NCBI GenBank assembly: GCA_015494005.1
Contig: WGCB01000196.1
Span: forward strand, 1 to 5,826
Direction of reading: 5' to 3'
Length of the DNA stretch: 5,826 nt
Source: Caldilineaceae bacterium
GTDB lineage: Bacteria > Chloroflexota > Anaerolineae > Caldilineales > Caldilineaceae
Of the stretch, positions 1 through 5,826 are shown piece after piece. The notes beneath the pieces are model-generated. The model saw only the letters and a list, made by a program, of their open reading frames with translations, ran no database searches and was not told where the DNA came from. Position 1 is the first letter of the stretch. Every line of letters starts with the position of its first letter. The position numbers and the translations under genes were made by a program.

Positions 1-1
1 G

Positions 2-91
2 TACGAGCCGGACCAGGAGCTGGAGGCCCAGTGGCCCCTGCCTCCGCTTCCCCAGGAGCAGACCGATTCCCCTCGGGAGGCCCAGGCCTAG
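2..91 (+). CDS. C-terminal end of an unidentified protein (5' truncated by the window edge)
   Basis: One frame is open from the left edge and stops at TAG (89-91), giving 29 residues that begin YEPDQELEAQW and end SPREAQA. Codons are strongly G/C at the third position (TAC GAG CCG GAC CAG GAG CTG GAG GCC CAG), as in the confident genes here, and the tail is acidic, proline- and glutamine-rich, as expected of a flexible C-terminus. It would converge on the smc gene with 36 nt between the two stop codons. The piece is too short to identify a family. The alternative is chance openness in GC-rich DNA, so confidence is moderate. Confidence 0.45.
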   Translation, partial: YEPDQELEAQWPLPPLPQEQTDSPREAQA

Positions 92-127
92 CCCGGCTCC
101 TCCGGCCCTGAGCCCATCCTCGCCCGG

Positions 128-3100
128 CTACATGCGCACCACCGGCTTCTCCGATGGTTCCTCGGGTGGTCTCTCCGGTGGCTTCTCCGTCGCCTGCGCC
201 CCGGAGCTCGCCCCTGCCGGCCCGGCGGTTCCTGGCCCCTCCTCGGTCTCCACCATCTCGTTTCCTTCCAACCGCAAGCTGATGACCCGGCTCACCCCGT
301 CGTCCCCCCTGGTGATGCCGTAGATGGCGTTGCTAGCCTCCAGGGTGCGCCGGTTGTGGGTGATGAGGATGAACTGGGTCTGATCGCCCAGCCCCTCCAG
401 CACCTCCCGGAAGCGATCCACGTTGGCCTCGTCCAGGGCCGCGTCCCCCTCGTCCAGGATACAGAAGGGGGTGGGGCTGACCCGCAGGATGGCGAAGATG
501 AGGGCCAGGGCCGTCAGGGAACGCTCGCCGCCGGAGAGGAGGGCCAGGCTCTGAGGGCGCTTGCCCGGGGGCCGGGCCAGGATCTCCACCCCGGTGTTGA
601 TGATGTTCTCCGGGTCCGTCAGGGTGAGCTTGGCCGTGCCACCGTTGAAAAGGGCCTGGAAGAAGCGCACGAACTCCCGGGAGACGGCCTGGAAGGTGCG
701 CTGCAGCTCCACCTCCATGCGTTTGTCCAGCTCCCGGATGATCTGGCGCAGATCCGCGGCCGCAGCCTCCAGGTCCTCGGACTGGGTGATGAGGAACTGG
801 TGCCGGCTGGCCGCCTCCTCGTACTCCCGGGGGGCGTCCGGGTTGACATTGCCCAGGCGCCGGAGCCGGGCCCGCATCTCCCGCACCTCCTCGTCCAAAC
901 CCGGGGGCAGCTCGGTGAGCACCGGCAGCTGAGCCACCACCGCGCTCAGGGGCAGGGGCGGCTGGTAGGCCACGCTCTCGCTGGCCTCCATCTCGGCCAG
1001 ACCGAAGTCGTGGGCGATCTCCCGGCGCAGGTTCTCCAGGCTGTCCTCCGTGCGCTGGAGCTGGAGCCGGGCCTCGTTCCAGGCCATCTCGTCCTGGCGC
1101 AACAGGTGCTGCAGGTGACGCTCCTCCGCCTCGGCCTGTTTCTGGGCTGCCTCCCGCTTCTGGAGCTCCTGGGTCAAAGGGGCGATCTGCTCCTGAAGCC
1201 TGTGCAGTTCCTGGCTCAGCCGGACCTCGGTCTGGCTCAGCTCCTGGATGGTCTGGCTCAACTCCTGGGACTCCCGCTCCAGGTTGGCCAGCCGATGCTC
1301 CTTGGACTGGATCTGGTCCTGGACGTTGCGCAGGGTGCGACGCTGGCTCTCCAGCAGGGCCTCCTGGCTGCGCAGATGGCCCAGGGCCTGGGCCGCAGCC
1401 GCTCGCAGGTCGGCCATCTGCTGCAGGAGCTGGTCCACGCTCTGGTCCGTGACGCCGCTCTCCGCCCGGATCACCGCCTCCTGGGCCTGGGCCTCCTGGG
1501 CCACCAGCTCCGTGAGCTCCTCCTGCCACTGGCGCTCCTGCTCGTCCAACCGGGCCAGGGCCTGCTGGATGCTCTCCATGCGCTCCCGCTGCCAGCCAGC
1601 CCGCTGCTGGACCTGGGCCAGCTGCAGGCGCTGCTCCTCCAGGGCCCGTTGCTGCTGCTGGCGCTGTCGGGCCAGCTCCTCCAGGGCCATCTGCAGGCGA
1701 TCCCGTTGGCCGGCGCTCTGGGCCATGCGCTCCAGGATCTGGCGGCTGGCCTCCTGGGCCTGGGCCACTCGCTCCTTGGCCGCCTGGATCTGGGCTGGCA
1801 ACTCCCGGAACTCCCGCTCCCGGGCCAGGATGGACTCGTCCCGGCGGCGGCTGTCGCTGCCCCCGGTGATGGCCCCGCCCGGCCGCACGATCTCCCCCTC
1901 CAGGGTGACCACCGTGGGCCGAGGCCCTCGGGAGAGGCGATCCAGGGCCCGGCGGGCTGCGGTGAGGTCCTCCGCCACCCAGACTCGGTTCAGGAGCTGC
2001 TGGGCGGCCGGGGCCACGGCGGGGTCATAGCTCACCAGCTCCGCCGCGTTGCCCAGGATGCCCGGCAGCTTGGGCGCGGGGATGGCCGGGGCCACGTGGA
2101 GCCGATCCAGGGGCAGGAAAGTGGCCCGACCCTGGCGGCTGCGCTTGAGGAAGTCCACCGCCTGCTGGGCCTGCTCCCAGCCCTCCACGATCACGTGCTG
2201 GAAGGCCCCGCCCAGGGCCGTCTCCAGGGCCCGGTCCAGGGCCGGGGGCACCTGGAGCTGGGAGGCCACGGTGCCGATGATGCCGGTGAGCTCCTGGGCC
2301 TGGAGCACGGCCCGCACGCCGCTGGCGTAGCCGGCCCCCTCGTTGCGCAGGCGCTCCAGCAGGTGGAAGCGGGTCAGCAGCCGGTCCGCGGCCCGCTCCG
2401 CCTCCTGCCGGGCTGCCTCCGCCGCCTCCTGCTCCTGGCGCATCCGCTCCAGCTCCTCCTCCAGGGCCGCCACCTCCGCCTGCCGGGCCTGGATGGTCTG
2501 CTCCAGCTCCCGCAGCTGAGCCTGGCTCTGGGCCATCTCCGCCTGGAGCTGCTCCACCTGGCGCTGGATCTGGTCCAGGGCCTGCTCGTGGCCGGCCCGC
2601 TCCTGCTGCAGGGCGTGGCGCTGCTCCGCCAGCTGCTCCAGGCGGCTGCGCCGGTCCGCGGCCTGCTCTTGGATGCGCCGCAGCCGCTGCTGGGCCTGCT
2701 CCAGCTCCCGGACCAGGGCGTTGCGCTCCTGCTGGCGCTGGTCCAGGCGGCTCTGCAGGGCCCGGACCGCGTCCTGGCGCTCCTGGTGCTGGGCCTGGGC
2801 CGCGACCACGCTCTCCCGCAGCTCCTCCACTCGGGTGGCCACCGTTTCCCGCTGCAGCTGAAGCTCGGCCAGCTCCCGCTGCAGCTCCTCCTGCCGGGCC
2901 TGGAGCTGCCGGTGACGTTCCTGGGCCACAGCCAGCTGACGGCCCACCTCCTCCGCGGCCTGGTGCTGCTGGCTGCTGGCCCGGTGCAGTTCGTTGAGCC
3001 GCTCCCGCAGGGCGACCTGGGCCTCCCGCAGCTCCTCGATGCGGGCGCCCACGGCCTCCAGCCGGGCCTGGCGGGCGGCCACCGTCTCCTGGAGCTTGGC

Positions 3101-3844
3101 CTCGGCCGTGCGATGCTCCTCCAGGGCCTCCAGGGTGCGGTGCCAGCGGTAGCCGTACCACTGGCGCAGCAGGCCGTGGAGGTCCGCCTCGATCTGGGCC
3201 CGCTCCTTGGCCCGCTCGGCCTGACGCTTCAGGTAGCGGAGGCGGGGGCTGATCTCGGCGATGATGTCCTGGACCCGCTCCAGGTTCTGCTCCGTGGCGT
3301 CCAGGCGGCGGAGGGCCGTGGTGCGCTTGGACTGGTAGCCGGTGATGCCAGCCGCCTCCTCGAAGAGGGCCCGGCGCTCCTCGGGCTTCAGGCTCAGGAC
3401 CCGGTCGATGAGGCCCTGGCCGATGACCGCGTAGGTGCGCTTGCCCAGTCCGCTGGGGGCCAGGAGCTCGGTGATGTCCTGGAGGCGGACCCGCTGGCCG
3501 TTGAGCAGGTACTCGTTCTCCCCGTCCCGGTAGGCCCGGCGGGTGATCTCCACCTCGCTGAAGTCGATGGGTAGCTCGCCGTTGCGGTTGTCCAGGGTGA
3601 TGCTCACCGTGGCCATGTTGAGCCGGGCCCGCTTGTCGCTGCCGGAGAAGATCACGTCCGCGGTCTTCTTGGAGCGGATCAGGCCGAAGCTCTGCTCGCC
3701 CAGGCACCAGCGGACCGCGTCGGCCACGTTGCTCTTGCCGCTGCCGTTGGGCCCCACGATGGCGGTGACCCCCGGGTCGAAGACGAACTCCGTGCGGCGG
3801 GCGAAGGTCTTGAAGCCTTGGATGACAACTTTCTTGATGCGCAT
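128..3844 (-). CDS. smc: Chromosome segregation protein SMC (condensin ATPase)
   Basis: Complete SMC of 1238 residues. SMC dimers join through the hinge, close ATP-dependent heads with ScpA/ScpB, and organise and segregate the nucleoid in the cytoplasm. Visible order: N-terminal head with Walker [10 protein letters not shown] (31-39) and the family block [18 protein letters not shown] followed by FEEAAGI (141-167); a Q/E/R/A-rich coiled coil (about 170-500); hinge (about 506-662) ending in the glycine motif GGAITGG (656-662); returning coil (about 665-1000); C-terminal head with [14 protein letters not shown], signature LSGGERS (1103-1109), Walker [12 protein letters not shown] (1128-1138) and switch histidine ITHN (H1163). 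Bacterial SMCs are usually about 1170-1190 residues; the excess lies in the coils and a 41-residue Pro/Glu/Lys-rich tail (1198-1238). Walker B has Gly1133 where Val is usual, with catalytic Glu1132 kept. Start: ATG at 3844 is preceded two codons upstream by an in-frame TGA (3848-3850), so it is the first possible start. No clear Shine-Dalgarno is visible. It is 34 nt downstream of a membrane-protein gene, probably in one operon. The family call is certain. Confidence 0.98.
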   Translation of the reverse strand: MRIKKVVIQGFKTFARRTEFVFDPGVTAIVGPNGSGKSNVADAVRWCLGEQSFGLIRSKKTADVIFSGSDKRARLNMATVSITLDNRNGELPIDFSEVEITRRAYRDGENEYLLNGQRVRLQDITELLAPSGLGKRTYAVIGQGLIDRVLSLKPEERRALFEEAAGITGYQSKRTTALRRLDATEQNLERVQDIIAEISPRLRYLKRQAERAKERAQIEADLHGLLRQWYGYRWHRTLEALEEHRTAEAKLQETVAARQARLEAVGARIEELREAQVALRERLNELHRASSQQHQAAEEVGRQLAVAQERHRQLQARQEELQRELAELQLQRETVATRVEELRESVVAAQAQHQERQDAVRALQSRLDQRQQERNALVRELEQAQQRLRRIQEQAADRRSRLEQLAEQRHALQQERAGHEQALDQIQRQVEQLQAEMAQSQAQLRELEQTIQARQAEVAALEEELERMRQEQEAAEAARQEAERAADRLLTRFHLLERLRNEGAGYASGVRAVLQAQELTGIIGTVASQLQVPPALDRALETALGGAFQHVIVEGWEQAQQAVDFLKRSRQGRATFLPLDRLHVAPAIPAPKLPGILGNAAELVSYDPAVAPAAQQLLNRVWVAEDLTAARRALDRLSRGPRPTVVTLEGEIVRPGGAITGGSDSRRRDESILAREREFRELPAQIQAAKERVAQAQEASRQILERMAQSAGQRDRLQMALEELARQRQQQQRALEEQRLQLAQVQQRAGWQRERMESIQQALARLDEQERQWQEELTELVAQEAQAQEAVIRAESGVTDQSVDQLLQQMADLRAAAAQALGHLRSQEALLESQRRTLRNVQDQIQSKEHRLANLERESQELSQTIQELSQTEVRLSQELHRLQEQIAPLTQELQKREAAQKQAEAEERHLQHLLRQDEMAWNEARLQLQRTEDSLENLRREIAHDFGLAEMEASESVAYQPPLPLSAVVAQLPVLTELPPGLDEEVREMRARLRRLGNVNPDAPREYEEAASRHQFLITQSEDLEAAAADLRQIIRELDKRMEVELQRTFQAVSREFVRFFQALFNGGTAKLTLTDPENIINTGVEILARPPGKRPQSLALLSGGERSLTALALIFAILRVSPTPFCILDEGDAALDEANVDRFREVLEGLGDQTQFILITHNRRTLEASNAIYGITRGDDGVSRVISLRLEGNEMVETEEGPGTAGPAGASSGAQATEKPPERPPEEPSEKPVVRM

Positions 3845-3878
3845 GGTTCACTCGGTGAGTTGGGGGATGGCTGGTCGA

Positions 3879-4598
3879 TCAGGGTCGGAAGGTGCGGCTC
3901 CAGGCGCCGGGCAGGACCAGCTCCAGGAGCAGGCCGGCCAGGAGCAAGGTCAGGGAGGTCACCAGCAGGCGGCGGCGTTTGTTCAGGAAGTGGCCCACGT
4001 CCCAGATGTTGTTGACGATGGGCTCGGCCAGGAGCACCACGAGCCCCGCGTACCCGGCCAGGGTGAGGAGGCTCCAGGGGGTGAGGCCAGCGATGACCCC
4101 CATGCCGCCCAGCTCCTCGGCCAGGACGCCCACGGAAAAGGCGAACTGGTTCACCGCCTTGGCCAGGAACCAGGCCCCCACCAGGCCGCCGGTGAGCAGG
4201 CTGCCCAGGACGATCCCGGCCAGCTGGGCCAGGCGTCCCAGGGGCTCCGCGGTGACGGCGTGGGGCAGGCCCTGGCCGGTGAAGAACCACTGGACGTAGC
4301 TGGCCCGGTAGGCGAAGCCGTCCCCCAGGGCCCGCTCTGCGGCCCCGGGCCGGATCAAGGTCACGGCCAGCACGGTCAGAAACTGGACGCCCAGCCAGAG
4401 GCCCACCAGCTTGAGGGCCGTAGCCGGACCTTCCTGGCGCAGGGCCACGCCGGCGAAGATGGTCAAGCCCAGGGCCTGGAGCACGGGCAGCAGGGCGGCC
4501 TGTCCCAGGAAGGCGGGCAGGCTGGTGGTTAAAAGAGCGAAGAGGGCGGCGGTGACGTAGAAGAGCGGGTCCTGGGTGAGCCGGTAGGATGAGGTCAT
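3879..4598 (-). CDS. Polytopic membrane protein of unknown function, upstream of smc
   Basis: 239 residues from ATG at 4598 to TGA at 3879-3881. I do not recognise the family. About six hydrophobic segments are visible: 12-31, 35-54, 61-82, 124-146, about 170-192 and 211-229. A polar stretch (83-123, with [19 protein letters not shown]) lies between the third and fourth, and a basic KRRR (207-210) precedes the last, suggesting a cytoplasmic loop there. The short C-terminus is WSRTFRP. No catalytic or transporter motif stands out. The frame extends to a TTG at 4676, but the extra 26 residues (MHRRSTTPPALFQIPFSRDP...) are polar and proline-rich, contain no coding hallmark and overlap a tandem repeat; ATG 4598 opens directly into [10 protein letters not shown] and the first membrane segment, so I prefer it. 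No Shine-Dalgarno precedes either. It ends 34 nt before smc and shares its strand, so the two are probably co-transcribed from the promoter at 4745-4774. Confidence 0.85.
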   Translation of the reverse strand: MTSSYRLTQDPLFYVTAALFALLTTSLPAFLGQAALLPVLQALGLTIFAGVALRQEGPATALKLVGLWLGVQFLTVLAVTLIRPGAAERALGDGFAYRASYVQWFFTGQGLPHAVTAEPLGRLAQLAGIVLGSLLTGGLVGAWFLAKAVNQFAFSVGVLAEELGGMGVIAGLTPWSLLTLAGYAGLVVLLAEPIVNNIWDVGHFLNKRRRLLVTSLTLLLAGLLLELVLPGAWSRTFRP

Positions 4599-4670
4599 GG
4601 ACGGGGGTGCAGGAAACGGGTCTCGGGAAAATGGGATCTGGAACAAGGCGGGCGGCGTCGTGGATCGGCG

Positions 4671-4709
4671 GTGCAAGATGGTGGTGCAGGATGGTGGCGC
4701 AGGATGGTG
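4671..4709. repeat. 13-bp tandem repeat, three units, in the operon leader
   Basis: Three adjacent 13-bp units read GTGCAAGATGGTG (4671-4683), GTGCAGGATGGTG (4684-4696) and GCGCAGGATGGTG (4697-4709), differing by one base from unit to unit. Degenerate continuation (GCGCCAGGGTCCTG) follows. The array lies between the predicted transcription start near 4738 and the ATG at 4598, so it would be in the 5' leader of the membrane-protein/smc transcript. Function is unknown; replication slippage explains its origin. Confidence 0.75.
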
Positions 4710-4710
4710 G

Positions 4711-4726
4711 CGCCAGGGTCCTGGCG
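4711..4726. promoter_or_regulatory. 16-bp palindrome just downstream of the predicted operon start
   Basis: CGCCAGG (4711-4717) and CCTGGCG (4720-4726) are perfect inverted 7-mers around a central GT. On the minus strand the palindrome would fall roughly 12-27 nt inside the transcript predicted from the promoter at 4745-4774, a common place for a repressor operator. It could equally be a chance palindrome at the edge of the GC-rich tandem repeat. No regulator is encoded nearby to match it. Confidence 0.3.
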
Positions 4727-4744
4727 GCCAGGATCCAGTCGCGG

Positions 4745-4774
4745 ATTATATCACCGAGGCCAAAGATTTCCCAA
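4745..4774 (-). promoter_or_regulatory. Predicted sigma-70-type promoter of the membrane-protein/smc operon
   Basis: On the minus strand, TTGGGA (complement of 4769-4774; four of six consensus bases) is followed after 18 nt by a perfect TATAAT (complement of 4745-4750). The -10 is preceded by TGA, an extended -10 (TGn). Transcription would begin near 4738 and leave a leader of about 140 nt before ATG 4598. A perfect extended -10 is unlikely by chance in such GC-rich DNA, and the orientation fits the genes downstream. Confidence 0.65.
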
Positions 4775-4780
4775 CCGGGG

Positions 4781-4898
4781 CGTTTCTCGGGTGCAGTTAT
4801 GAGTTGTCAGGGAATTCCAGTGTTCAGGGAGAAGCTCTCCAGCTTTCGTGCCCTGACAGCCATATCTTCTGACAACTCTTACTTGCACCCGTTTCTCG
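4781..4898. mobile_element. MITE-like element (4790-4889) with 9-bp flanking direct repeats
   Basis: A 100-bp segment (4790-4889) has 21-bp terminal inverted repeats. Read inward, both ends begin GGTGCA and finish with the identical GAGTTGTCAG; the match is 18 of 21, with the three mismatches at repeat positions 7, 8 and 11. A perfect 9-bp direct repeat CGTTTCTCG abuts both ends (4781-4789 and 4890-4898), as a target-site duplication would. Inside, TGTCAGGG (4805-4812) is inverted as CCCTGACA (4851-4858), and a small hairpin GGAGA/TCTCC (4828-4840) is at the centre. GC is 50 of 100 bases, below the surroundings. There is no room for a transposase, so a full-length insertion sequence elsewhere would have to mobilise it. 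A 9-bp duplication with GG-starting ends is compatible with several families, including IS1-like and IS256-like; the sequence does not decide. Alternatively it is a structured regulatory hairpin, but the direct repeats favour transposition. Confidence 0.7.
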
Positions 4899-4921
4899 GG
4901 AGCTGCGCATCCGGCCGGGGA

Positions 4922-4967
4922 GGCTTGCCCTGGGCGCCCTCCCGTGCTGCGGAGGGCCCGGCAGGCC
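4922..4967. repeat. GC-rich imperfect hairpin between the divergent promoters
   Basis: GGCTTGCC (4922-4929) pairs with GGCAGGCC (4960-4967) over 8 bp including one G-T pair. GG (4933-4934) pairs with CC (4958-4959), and GCCCTCC (4936-4942) pairs perfectly with GGAGGGC (4951-4957) around an 8-nt loop. A three-base bulge (CTG) and a single C bulge lie on the left arm. No T-tract follows on either strand, so a classic terminator is unlikely. It lies upstream of both predicted transcription starts and so would act as DNA unless an unseen transcript crosses it. Confidence 0.5.
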
Positions 4968-5017
4968 GGCTCCTTGCGCGCCACCCGGAGCGAGGACGTC
5001 AGCTCCCGGCGGTTCCT

Positions 5018-5046
5018 TTGCCCCAGAGGCCAAGGGGTGCTATAGT
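5018..5046 (+). promoter_or_regulatory. Predicted sigma-70-type promoter of the exported-protein gene
   Basis: TTGCCC (5018-5023; four of six consensus bases) is followed after 17 nt by TATAGT (5041-5046; five of six), with TGC directly before it as an extended -10. Transcription would begin near 5053, giving a leader of about 65 nt to the ATG at 5118. A TTGACG at 5071-5076 is a better -35 hexamer, but nothing close to TATAAT lies 16-18 nt after it, so I prefer the upstream pair. Confidence 0.55.
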
Positions 5047-5117
5047 AGGCCCAATTGATGCAGGCTTAACTTGACGTTTCGCCAGCCCCAGCCTCGATAG
5101 CCCAATCCCAGACCGCC

Positions 5118-5826
5118 ATGTCCATCCTGAGACGCCAAAGCCCCAAGACCATCCTCCTGGAAGTGGCCTTCGCCCTGCTCATCCTCCTGGCCTTCTGGTT
5201 CACCGGAGGGCGACGCATGCTCACCCGCCAGGAACCGGCCGAGCCGTCCCAGCCCAGCGCGCTGACCCGGACCGGGGGCGTCCAGGGCGCGGTGGCCGTC
5301 CAGAGCTGCCAGCAGCTGGTGGTGAACGGTGACTTCGAGCAGGCTGGCGGCTGGACCATCCCCTTGACGCCCCGACCGGGGGTCTACACCGACGAGCGGG
5401 CCTTCACCGGCCAGCGCAGCTTGCTCCTGGGCATCCCCGAAAGCGGGAGCAACGCCCAGAGCGACAGCACCGGCTACCAGTGGATCGACCTGCCTGGGGA
5501 CGCGGAGAGCATCACCCTCCAGGCCCAGATCTGGCGCACCCTCCATCCGGCCACCAGCCAGGAGCGGGACTTCCAGTACCTCTGGATCACCGCGGGGAGC
5601 CGCACCCGGATCGTCTTCCAGGAGCCCCGCAACGCCTCGGGCTGGGAGACGGTCACTTTCGATCTGAGCGAGTTCCGGGGACAGCGCATCCGCCTCCTCT
5701 TCGGGGTCTACAACGATGGCGGCGCGGGCAAGGCGGCCATGTACGTGGACGCGGTCTCGGTGGAGGCCTGCGCCTCGGGCGGGGAGCAGGGCCAGGCGGA
5801 GCATGCCATCTACATGCCCCTGATCG
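5118..5826 (+). CDS. Membrane-anchored or secreted protein with a galactose-binding-like (CBM-type) domain; 3' end outside the window
   Basis: Open from ATG 5118 to the window edge: 236 codons plus one base. The N-terminus MSILRRQSPK is basic and is followed by a hydrophobic helix (about 11-29), with no clear signal-peptidase site after it (TGGRRMLTRQ), so a signal anchor with an outside C-terminus is likeliest. After a Pro/Ser/Gln linker (38-60) comes LVVNGDFEQAGGW (67-79), then FTGQRSLLLG, YQWIDLP, a paired-strand region and MYVDAVSVEAC (208-218). This order (NGDFE...W, GxxSL, then xVDxVSV) is typical of galactose-binding-like or CBM4/9-type jelly rolls. Cys64 and Cys218 bracket the domain and could form a disulfide. 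The last visible residues, AIYMPLI, resemble the short hydrophobic tail common at the ends of Chloroflexota surface proteins, so the stop may be just beyond the window (inference). An in-frame TAA at 5067-5069 and no other start before 5118 fix the start. No Shine-Dalgarno is visible. The ligand is unknown. Confidence 0.85.
   Translation, partial: MSILRRQSPKTILLEVAFALLILLAFWFTGGRRMLTRQEPAEPSQPSALTRTGGVQGAVAVQSCQQLVVNGDFEQAGGWTIPLTPRPGVYTDERAFTGQRSLLLGIPESGSNAQSDSTGYQWIDLPGDAESITLQAQIWRTLHPATSQERDFQYLWITAGSRTRIVFQEPRNASGWETVTFDLSEFRGQRIRLLFGVYNDGGAGKAAMYVDAVSVEACASGGEQGQAEHAIYMPLI

Larger units (their letters stand above)
4599..5117. other. Divergent intergenic region with two promoters and a mobile-element remnant
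   Basis: About 520 bp lie between the start of the membrane-protein/smc operon (leftward) and the exported-protein gene (rightward). Frames open here on the + strand (for example from 4589) run across both predicted promoters, the inverted-repeat element and the start of the divergent gene, and give Arg/Trp/Gly-rich sequence without family features, so I call no gene. In order it holds a 13-bp tandem repeat, a 16-bp palindrome, a minus-strand promoter, a 100-bp MITE-like element, a GC-rich hairpin and a + strand promoter, each listed separately. Confidence 0.8.

Noticed and set aside
333..1529. Long minus-strand ORF in another frame of smc
   Set aside because: Its translation is Gly/Pro/Ala-rich, typical of a shifted frame through GC-rich coding DNA, with no recognisable motif. 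The same holds for the minus-strand ORF at 2025-3851.
1200..1660. Repeated CTGG/CTCC-rich short motifs within smc
   Set aside because: They are codon-level repeats of Leu, Gln and Glu codons in the coiled coil, not a DNA repeat family or CRISPR.
356..3574. A 1072-codon + strand ORF antisense to smc
   Set aside because: It is codon-aligned with smc and stays open because smc avoids TTA, CTA and TCA over this stretch. The product is Leu/Gly/Gln-rich with no domain, whereas the minus strand encodes a textbook SMC.
4523..4531. GCTGGTGG matches (also near 5316) as Chi recombination sites
   Set aside because: This octamer is the enterobacterial Chi. It is expected by chance in GC-rich coding sequence and has no known role in the lineage suggested here.
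4599..4676. TTG start at 4676 extending the membrane protein by 26 residues
   Set aside because: The extension is polar, proline- and arginine-rich, and its start lies inside the 13-bp tandem repeat. ATG 4598 leads directly into the first membrane segment.
4589..5074. A 161-codon + strand ORF through the divergent spacer
   Set aside because: It overlaps the start of the membrane-protein gene and runs through the tandem repeat, both promoters, the MITE-like element and the hairpin. Its composition is irregular and no family is visible.
5071..5099. TTGACG with TCGATA as a promoter for the exported-protein gene
   Set aside because: The -35 hexamer is good but the -10 matches poorly at every allowed spacing. 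The upstream TTGCCC-17-TATAGT with TGC extension is better.
5040..5804. A 254-codon minus-strand ORF opposite the exported-protein gene
   Set aside because: The + strand frame has a signal anchor, a recognisable domain pattern and a promoter; the minus frame has none and would run across the + strand promoter region.

Overview
The window is GC-rich bacterial chromosome with strong G/C preference at third codon positions. The taxon is probably a Chloroflexota member, perhaps Caldilineae-like. The evidence is indirect: an exported protein with an NGDFE-type jelly-roll domain ending in a 'YMPLI'-like tail (a style I associate with Chloroflexota surface proteins), and a long bacterial SMC that is not next to rnc or ftsY. 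This placement is an inference.

Layout, left to right. (1) Positions 2-91 carry the last 29 codons of a + strand gene whose start lies outside the window. (2) A convergent gap of 36 nt follows. (3) The minus strand carries a complete 1238-residue chromosome segregation SMC ATPase (3844 to 128). It lies 34 nt downstream of a 239-residue protein with about six membrane segments (4598 to 3879). The two look like one operon, read leftwards. (4) A divergent intergenic region of about 520 bp (4599-5117) separates this operon from the next gene. (5) From 5118 a + strand gene runs off the right edge; it encodes a membrane-anchored or secreted protein with a galactose-binding-like domain.

The divergent spacer is the most interesting part. 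It holds a minus-strand promoter with a perfect extended -10 for the membrane-protein/smc operon and a + strand extended -10 promoter for the exported protein. It also has a 16-bp palindrome just inside the predicted operon transcript, a 13-bp tandem repeat in the leader, and a long GC-rich hairpin. Between the promoters is a 100-bp element with 21-bp imperfect terminal inverted repeats, abutted on both sides by a perfect 9-bp direct repeat. Its GC content is 50% by my count, clearly below its surroundings. This is the signature of a MITE-like, non-autonomous transposable element.

Functionally, SMC organises and helps segregate the chromosome together with ScpA/ScpB, which are not in this window. 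The membrane protein is of unknown function and the exported protein is probably unrelated to SMC. I see no RNA genes, CRISPR array, complete insertion sequence or defence system.
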